Assembly (NCBI RefSeq): GCF_009604425.1
Contig: NZ_WEGI01000010.1
Coordinates: forward strand, 372,001-436,000
Origin: Nocardia aurantia
GTDB taxonomy: Bacteria; Actinomycetota; Actinomycetes; Mycobacteriales; Mycobacteriaceae
Length of the DNA: 64,000 bases
Direction: 5' to 3'
Position numbers and translations under genes: made by a program. The notes under the pieces are model-generated. The model did not search any database, was not told where the DNA came from, and saw only the letters and a list, made by a program, of their open reading frames with translations. Of the stretch, positions 59,284 through 64,000 are shown one piece after another. Each line of letters starts with the position of its first letter. Position 1 is the stretch's first letter.

Positions 59284-60207
59284 ATGCGGGTGTCGACGGA
59301 GTTCGAGCCCTACCGGGGTGAGCTGGTGGCGTACTGCTACCGGATGCTGGGCTCGGTGCACGAGGCCGAGGACGTGGTGCAGGAGACCATGCTGCGCGCG
59401 TGGCGGTCCCGGGACCGGTACGACAGCACGCGCGCGTCGGTGCGGACGTGGCTGTACCGGATAGCCACCAATGCCTGCCTCACCGCCCTCGAGGGGCGCG
59501 CGCGACGGGCGCTGCCCTCGGGGCTGGGTCAGCCGTCGGACGACACGGGCGCGGAACTCCGTCCGGCGCTGGATATTCCGTGGTTGCAGCCGTATCCCGA
59601 CACTCGGTTCGAGATTACGACCGATCTGCGCCTGGCGCTGGTGGCGGCCATGCAGGTATTGCCCGCGCGGCAGCGGGCCGTGCTGATCCTGCGTGAGGTA
59701 CTGGAATTCAGCGCGGCCGAGGTCGCCCGGCAGCTGGAGACCACGGTCCCGGCGGTGAACAGCGCGCTGCAGCGTGCCCGCGCGGCCCTGACCGGGCTGC
59801 CCGCCCCGGAGCGGATCAGTGAACCCGACGATCCGCGGGTGCGAGAGGTGATCCACCGCTACGCACAGGCTTTCGAGGCGGCGGACGTGCCCGCGCTGGT
59901 GCGGCTGGTCACCGCCGACGCGATCATGGAGATGCCGCCCGTGCCGCTGTGGTACCGCGGCAGCGCCGATTACGGCCGGTTCATGGAACGGGTGTACGCG
60001 ATGCGCGGAACCGATTGGCGCATGCGGCATCTCACCGCCAACGGCCAGCCGGCGCTGGCCGCCTACGCGTCCGTGCCGAGCGGCGGCCACGAATTCCATT
60101 CGCTGCAGGTCTTCACCGTCATCGACGGCCTGGTGGCGGTCAACGTGGTGTTCACCGACCCCGCGCTGGCGAAACTGTTCGAGATTCCGGAGCACCTGCC
60201 CGGCTGA
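59284..60207 (+). CDS. ECF sigma factor with C-terminal SnoaL-like domain (SigG/SigJ type)
   Basis: A 307-residue sigma factor. Region 2 (FEPYRGELVAYCYRMLGSVHEAEDVVQETMLRAWRSRDRYD) and region 4 (MQVLPARQRAVLILREVLEFSAAEVARQLETTVPAVNSALQRARAAL) are complete. Residues about 195-307 form a SnoaL-like domain (VREVIHRYAQAFEAADVPALVRLVTADAIMEMPPVPLWYRG), which in this group replaces an anti-sigma factor as regulator. No anti-sigma gene is adjacent, as expected. ATG 59284 follows GGAGATGC. The promoter it reads is unknown. Confidence 0.92.
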   Translation: MRVSTEFEPYRGELVAYCYRMLGSVHEAEDVVQETMLRAWRSRDRYDSTRASVRTWLYRIATNACLTALEGRARRALPSGLGQPSDDTGAELRPALDIPWLQPYPDTRFEITTDLRLALVAAMQVLPARQRAVLILREVLEFSAAEVARQLETTVPAVNSALQRARAALTGLPAPERISEPDDPRVREVIHRYAQAFEAADVPALVRLVTADAIMEMPPVPLWYRGSADYGRFMERVYAMRGTDWRMRHLTANGQPALAAYASVPSGGHEFHSLQVFTVIDGLVAVNVVFTDPALAKLFEIPEHLPG

Positions 60208-60291
60208 ATCGCCTTCCGCCGGTTCCGGCCATTGTCGTCCGCGCGCCGAATGCGCTGTGCCGCTTACCCGGCGGCGGCTAGGGTGGGCGCC

Positions 60292-60720
60292 GTGAGCGTG
60301 TACCACGAGCGGCTGCGAGGGCTCGGCCAACGGGCGGCGGAACTGATCGACGACGCCGACCGGCTCGACGCATCGGACCGGGACCTGGTCTACCTGACCG
60401 TGCTGGCCGCGGATTTCGACTACCAGGTGAACAACGGCGGTTTCGGGCAGCTGATCCACAATCTGGGCCGGGATCGGCTGGAGCAGTGCGACGGCATGTT
60501 GCGGGCGGTGCGCGCGCCCGTCGCACTGTCCTTCTACCTCCGCGCGGTGGTCCGCTGCACCGAGGACGTGGACGACTTCGAGACCTTCATGGCCGACTTC
60601 CGCACACCGACCCGGCTCGGCCAGGATCTGGTGCAGTTGAGTGTCGAATACCTGCGTGGCGACACCGTTTTCGGCGACGAGATCACCGAATTCCTCGACG
60701 CGGCCGCCGCGCGCCTCTGA
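60292..60720 (+). CDS. DUF4375-like (DMP19 family) protein
   Basis: A 142-residue cytoplasmic protein. The stretch LVYLTVLAADFDYQVNNGGFGQLIHNLGRDRL, with the QVNNGGFxQ signature, is characteristic of DUF4375, as is the DDFETFMADF region. Function unknown. GTG 60292 after GGGTGGGCGCC gives the family start (SVYHERLRGL). It is 84 bases after the sigma factor gene and converges with the dienelactone-hydrolase-like gene. Confidence 0.8.
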   Translation: MSVYHERLRGLGQRAAELIDDADRLDASDRDLVYLTVLAADFDYQVNNGGFGQLIHNLGRDRLEQCDGMLRAVRAPVALSFYLRAVVRCTEDVDDFETFMADFRTPTRLGQDLVQLSVEYLRGDTVFGDEITEFLDAAAARL

Positions 60721-60779
60721 TTCGGTCCTTCGTGGCCGCGGCGATGGTCGTGCTGGCCGGGTGTGCCGCCGGCGCAGCG

Positions 60780-61622
60780 TCACCGCGAAGGAACCTCGGT
60801 CCCGGTGAGCCGTGCCACGAGGAAGGCGATGATCTCGTCACGCGCTGCGACTGTCGGCTCACCCGCCGCATCGATCAGGTGCGCGGTGACCACGCTGTGC
60901 GGGCAGCCGACGATCTGCGAGAAGAACGGCGGGGGAGCGGGATTCGCGGCCTCGGCGGGCAGCACCCGTGCCTCGAAGCGCGGGCCCAGTGCGGCGGCGT
61001 AGGCGGCGAAACGCTGTCCGGTGCAGAAGCGGTCGCCCTCGAAACGATAGGCCCGCACCACGAGATCCTCTCGCTCGAGCCGCTCCCGCACCGCCGCCAG
61101 CTCGCCGGCCGAGATCTCCAGCCCGCCGGGCTCGTCCAGCGGCAGCGACGGCTGGCACAGGACCGGCGCCAGCGTCGGGGGCTCGAGCATCATGGTGAGC
61201 GCGAAATTGCCGGTGAAGCACATACCCAACGCCCCGACGCCCCGGCCACCGCACTCGCGGTGCGCGAGTGCGGCCAGCGCCCGCAGCCACACCGCCACCG
61301 GACTGGACTTCCCCGCGCCGAAGGCACGGAATTCCGCGCTGACACAGGCGCGCCGGAACACCTCGGCGCCGGCCTCGGCCTCGGGGTAGGCGCCGTCGCG
61401 GCCGAACAGTGCGGGCAGGTAGACGGTGAGCCCGGCGTCACGCACCCAGCGGGCGAATCGCGCCACATCCGGACTGATGCCCGGCATCTCCGCCATCACG
61501 ACGACCGCCGGTCCGGCGCCTGCCGTGTACACGGTGCGCGTGACCCCGTCGAGCGTGATGGATCGGGAGGCGAAGTCGGCGAGGTCGTCGTCGCGGGAGT
61601 CCGCCGGGAGAGATTGCTGCAC
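60780..61622 (-). CDS. Dienelactone hydrolase-family protein
   Basis: A 280-residue alpha/beta-hydrolase. The nucleophile elbow GALGMCFTGNFAL carries Cys135 in place of Ser, the mark of dienelactone hydrolases. PAVVVMAEMPGISPDVARFARWVRDAGLTVYLPALFG is the N-terminal core. GTG 61622 was used, after GAAGG. No chlorocatechol or intradiol genes lie close, so the true substrate may be another lactone or ester. It is divergent from a GlxA-type regulator with a long palindrome between them. Confidence 0.88.
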   Translation of the reverse strand: MQQSLPADSRDDDLADFASRSITLDGVTRTVYTAGAGPAVVVMAEMPGISPDVARFARWVRDAGLTVYLPALFGRDGAYPEAEAGAEVFRRACVSAEFRAFGAGKSSPVAVWLRALAALAHRECGGRGVGALGMCFTGNFALTMMLEPPTLAPVLCQPSLPLDEPGGLEISAGELAAVRERLEREDLVVRAYRFEGDRFCTGQRFAAYAAALGPRFEARVLPAEAANPAPPPFFSQIVGCPHSVVTAHLIDAAGEPTVAARDEIIAFLVARLTGTEVPSR

Positions 61623-61655
61623 CCACGAACCTTCGCGCAGTAGGCCGGGAGTGCG

Positions 61656-61677
61656 ACAGTGGCGATATCGCCACTGT
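61656..61677. promoter_or_regulatory. Perfect 22-base palindrome in the hydrolase/GlxA-regulator promoter
   Basis: The 11-base arm ACAGTGGCGAT is followed immediately by its exact reverse complement. It lies 34 bases before the hydrolase start and 19 bases before the regulator start. The likely binder is the AraC-type regulator at 61696, which would then control both genes. Confidence 0.75.
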
Positions 61678-61695
61678 TCGGTCTATTCTCGCCAC

Positions 61696-62682
61696 ATGAT
61701 CACTCACCTGGGGCTGGACGGTGTGCTCGAGGGCGCGCTCGGCCTGGGAGTCGACATCGTCGGCACGGCCGCCGCACTCGCCGGCGACCTGCCCGGCGCC
61801 CCGCTGCGACAGCGCGTGGTATCCCTCGACGGCTCACCCGTCCGATCCGGCACCGGACGGCGCATCGGCGTCGACACCGAAACCCCGTTCGGCTCACTCG
61901 AATTCGGTCCCCGCGACATCCTGGTGATACCCGGCCCGTCCGCCACCGACGAAGCACTGGTGAGCAAACTCCTGGCCCGGCCCGAAACGGTGCGGGCTGT
62001 CGAAATCATCCGGCGGGCAGCCGATTCCGGCACGACGGTGGCAGCCTCCTGCTCGGCCACCTTCGTCCTCGCCGCCACCGGGCTACTGTCCGGCCGCGCC
62101 GCCACCACCACCTGGTGGCTGGCGCCCCTGTTCGCCCGCCGCTTTCCCGACATCACCGTGCACGCCGGCCGCATGGTCGTCGACAGCGGCGAAGTACTCA
62201 CCGCCGGTGCGGCTTTCGCCCACACCGACCTGCTGCTGACCCTGATCGCCCGGCTCGGCGGCGGCGCCCTCGCCGAGCGGGTGGCCCGCTACCTGGTGCT
62301 CGACGCACGCATGTCCCAATCGCGGTACATGGTCCTCGAGCATCTACGGGGTACCGACCCGGTGGTGCGCGCGATCCAGCAACATGTGCACGCCAACCTG
62401 AACCGGCAACTCTCGCTCGGCGAATTGGCCAGGGCCGCAGCGGTTTCGCCCCGCACCCTGGCGCGGCGCATCCGCGACCAGCTCGGTGTGTCCCCCACGG
62501 AGTACGTGCATCGCCTGCGAGTCGGGCAGGCCACGACCCTGCTCACCACCACCCGCGAGCCGGTCGACACGATCGCCGCCGCAGTGGGTTACGCCGACCC
62601 GGCGGCCTTCCGGCGTATCTACCGCCGGCACACCGGCGAGACCCCCACCGCCACCCGCACCCGCGCCGCCGAATCGACCTGA
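61696..62682 (+). CDS. GlxA-type regulator: DJ-1/PfpI domain plus AraC helix-turn-helix
   Basis: A 328-residue regulator. Residues 1-190 form a DJ-1/PfpI-like sensor domain, with the Cys in VAASCSATFVLAATGLLSGRAATTTWW at the position of the nucleophile elbow. The C-terminal 100 residues are an AraC domain with two helix-turn-helices: LGELARAAAVSPRTLARRIRDQLGVSPTEYVHRLRVGQA and IAAAVGYADPAAFRRIYRRHTGETPTATR. ATG 61696 is the first start after the palindrome. It is paired with the divergent dienelactone-hydrolase-like gene. Confidence 0.92.
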   Translation: MITHLGLDGVLEGALGLGVDIVGTAAALAGDLPGAPLRQRVVSLDGSPVRSGTGRRIGVDTETPFGSLEFGPRDILVIPGPSATDEALVSKLLARPETVRAVEIIRRAADSGTTVAASCSATFVLAATGLLSGRAATTTWWLAPLFARRFPDITVHAGRMVVDSGEVLTAGAAFAHTDLLLTLIARLGGGALAERVARYLVLDARMSQSRYMVLEHLRGTDPVVRAIQQHVHANLNRQLSLGELARAAAVSPRTLARRIRDQLGVSPTEYVHRLRVGQATTLLTTTREPVDTIAAAVGYADPAAFRRIYRRHTGETPTATRTRAAEST

Positions 62683-62769
62683 TCATCGGACCCGGCGCCG
62701 TTCGAGCCGGTCCGCGCCACCCGGCGGTCCGCAGACGGCGGGGTCGGTCGCACGGCCGGCGTGGGGTTC

Positions 62770-63231
62770 TCACCCGGCGAACAGCAGTTTGCCCAGCAGT
62801 ACGGTCAACCGGTCGCGCTCGGCGCGGGTGAGCGCGCCGAACGTCCGGTCCAGGAACTCGGGAACAGCCTTCTCCGCGCGGACGAGCGCCCGCCGGCCGG
62901 GCGGGGTGATCGTGACCGCGTAGGCCCGCCGGTCGGCCGGATCACGTTCGCGGCGAACGTAACCCGACTCCTCCAGGTTGTCGGCGATGCCGACCATGAC
63001 GCTGCGATCGATCCGCAACTCGGCGGCGAGAACCTGCTGCGAACACGGCCCGACCGCGGCGAGCATCTTCAACACCAGGTGATGCCCCACGCCCAGACCG
63101 CTGTCCGCGGCTGCGGTCTCCGCGGCCCGGGCGACGACCGCCGAGGCGCGACACAAGGCGATATCCGGACGCTCCGCCGCGAGCCGGGGAAGGAAGGAAT
63201 CCGGTTCGCGCGCATCGGTCCTGGTGGCCAT
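62770..63231 (-). CDS. MarR-family transcriptional regulator
   Basis: A 153-residue winged-helix protein. LVLKMLAAVGPCSQQVLAAELRIDRSVMVGIADNLEESGYVRRERDPADRRAYAVTITPPGRRAL covers the recognition helix and the DPADRRA wing. A Cys in VGPCSQQ could be redox-active, as in OhrR-type proteins, but this is a guess. It is divergent from the truncated nitroreductase gene; short palindromes at 63253-63264 and 63307-63320 lie between them. Confidence 0.9.
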   Translation of the reverse strand: MATRTDAREPDSFLPRLAAERPDIALCRASAVVARAAETAAADSGLGVGHHLVLKMLAAVGPCSQQVLAAELRIDRSVMVGIADNLEESGYVRRERDPADRRAYAVTITPPGRRALVRAEKAVPEFLDRTFGALTRAERDRLTVLLGKLLFAG

Positions 63232-63252
63232 GCCGGAAATCTACCACGATCG

Positions 63253-63264
63253 TCTGTGTGCAGA
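63253..63264. promoter_or_regulatory. Possible MarR operator half (TCTGTGTGCAGA)
   Basis: A short inverted repeat TCTG/CAGA in the MarR/nitroreductase gap, 22 bases before the MarR start. A second site at 63307-63320 (ATCTTGCAACAGAT) lies 46 bases before the nitroreductase start. Both are short and weakly supported. Confidence 0.4.
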
Positions 63265-63365
63265 TCGTTTGACAGCCGATCATCGATAACCGTATGGTCA
63301 TAAATAATCTTGCAACAGATGATTCCGAAGCAGACGGAGTGCGCTCCGATCCGAGAGGAACCCCG

Positions 63366-64000
63366 ATGTCGCTGAACCTGTCCGCCGACGAGGTCCTGTC
63401 CACCACCCGAGCGGTACGCAGACGTCTCGACCTGTCGAGACCCGTACCCCGTCGCCTGATCGAGGAATGCGCGGACCTCGCCACCCAGGCGCCCACCGGC
63501 CGAAACCGGCAACGCTGGCACTTCCTGGTCGTCACCGACCCCGCCCAGCGCGCCGCCGTCGCCGACCTCTACCGCAGAGCCGTCCACCTCGCCGAGGGCA
63601 CACCGCTGACCTCACGCGACCTGCAGCGCATCAACGCCCACGGTTCCTGGCCCCGGATCGCCGCCGGGCTGGACCACCTCTACGAACACATCCACCGAGT
63701 ACCGGCCATCGTCATCCCCGCCGTCGAGGGCCGCACCGACGGGGCCACCGTCAGCGAACAGGCCGGCACCTGGGGATCCATCCTCCCGGCCGTCTGGAGT
63801 TTCATGCTCGCCGCCCGAGCCCGCGGCCTCGGCACCGTATGGACCACCGCGCAGGCCCCGCTCGAACGCGAACTGGCCGACATCCTCCACGTCCCCTACG
63901 ACAAGGTGATGCTCGCCGCCTTCATCCCATTGGCCTACACGATCGGCACCGATTTCCGCCCCGCCCAACGCATCCCGCGAGACCAGGTACTGCATTGGGA
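63366..64000 (+). CDS. Nitroreductase-family protein, 3' end cut by window edge
   Basis: The frame starts at ATG 63366, after GAGAGGA, and is still open at the last base, so the gene continues beyond the window (211 codons seen). LSADEVLSTTRAVRRRLDLSRPVPRRLIEECADLATQAPTGRNRQRWHFLVVTD is the FMN-binding start, and SILPAVWSFMLAARARGLGTVWTT the dimer helix. It is a close paralogue of the protein at 39353 and by comparison only a few residues are missing. It is divergent from a MarR gene, its probable repressor. Confidence 0.9.
   Translation, partial: MSLNLSADEVLSTTRAVRRRLDLSRPVPRRLIEECADLATQAPTGRNRQRWHFLVVTDPAQRAAVADLYRRAVHLAEGTPLTSRDLQRINAHGSWPRIAAGLDHLYEHIHRVPAIVIPAVEGRTDGATVSEQAGTWGSILPAVWSFMLAARARGLGTVWTTAQAPLERELADILHVPYDKVMLAAFIPLAYTIGTDFRPAQRIPRDQVLHW

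Overview
The window is about 64 kb of very GC-rich, densely coded DNA from an actinobacterium. The style fits a mycolic-acid-containing genus such as Nocardia or Rhodococcus: GTG starts, ATGA/GTGA stop-start overlaps, many FadE-, crotonase- and thiolase-type genes, a TetR regulator beside almost every small operon, an LmeA/DUF2993 protein, and F420/LLM/PPOX-type redox proteins. The genus is an inference; no rRNA or tRNA gene was seen to fix it. The chromosome is cut at both ends: a LysR gene lacks its start at the left edge and a nitroreductase gene lacks its end at the right edge.

Region 1 (1-15.2 kb) is acyl-CoA metabolism. It holds a CoA-transferase/crotonase pair, two overlapping acyl-CoA dehydrogenases likely to form a heteromer, and a TetR gene. 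Next comes a GntR-controlled set: crotonase, acyl-CoA synthetase, acyl-CoA dehydrogenase and thiolase. A TetR/SDR divergent pair closes the region. Two operator families tie these genes together. A TCAACC-N4-GGTTGA palindrome precedes both halves of the first set, with a weaker copy upstream of the TetR gene. AACATCTAGATGTT-like sites lie in four intergenic gaps of the second set.

Region 2 (15.3-18.6 kb) holds envelope or secreted proteins: a DUF4126 membrane protein, a small exported protein, a GH43-like exported protein and an LmeA-like lipid-binding protein.

Region 3 (18.6-28.9 kb) is the most unusual part. A TetR gene faces a tightly coupled operon: oxygenase reductase, SDR, carboxymuconolactone-decarboxylase-like protein, Rieske oxygenase 1, small protein 1, TauD-like dioxygenase, Rieske oxygenase 2, small protein 2, amidohydrolase-like protein, aldehyde dehydrogenase. 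The two Rieske genes share a 279-bp block with one mismatch, inside genes that are otherwise clearly divergent. Each Rieske gene is followed by a paralogous protein of about 111 residues that I cannot assign. The substrate is unknown; I regard this as the best candidate for an undescribed catabolic system.

Region 4 (28.9-41.6 kb) is a run of small modules: TetR/DUF4386, TetR/large hydrolase with a PKD-like domain, methyltransferase, zinc-ribbon protein, FAD enzyme, Old Yellow Enzyme, LLM oxidoreductase, nitroreductase, VOC protein, and an F420/PPOX protein with a MarR regulator. Region 5 (41.7-54.2 kb) is aromatic catabolism. A TetR-controlled operon encodes an extradiol dioxygenase, a FAH-family hydrolase and a flavin hydroxylase. 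It is followed by a complete protocatechuate branch of the beta-ketoadipate pathway in the order pcaI-J-F-H-G-B-D-C-R, with every junction overlapping. Region 6 (54.2-64 kb) is mixed: secreted and membrane proteins, SRPBCC protein, MpaB-like oxygenase with divergent TetR, phosphotransferase, SnoaL-type ECF sigma factor, DUF4375 protein, dienelactone-hydrolase-like protein divergent from a GlxA-type regulator, and a MarR/nitroreductase pair.

No CRISPR array, insertion sequence, tRNA, rRNA or prophage gene was recognised. Product assignments come from recognising family motifs by eye; no database search was run.
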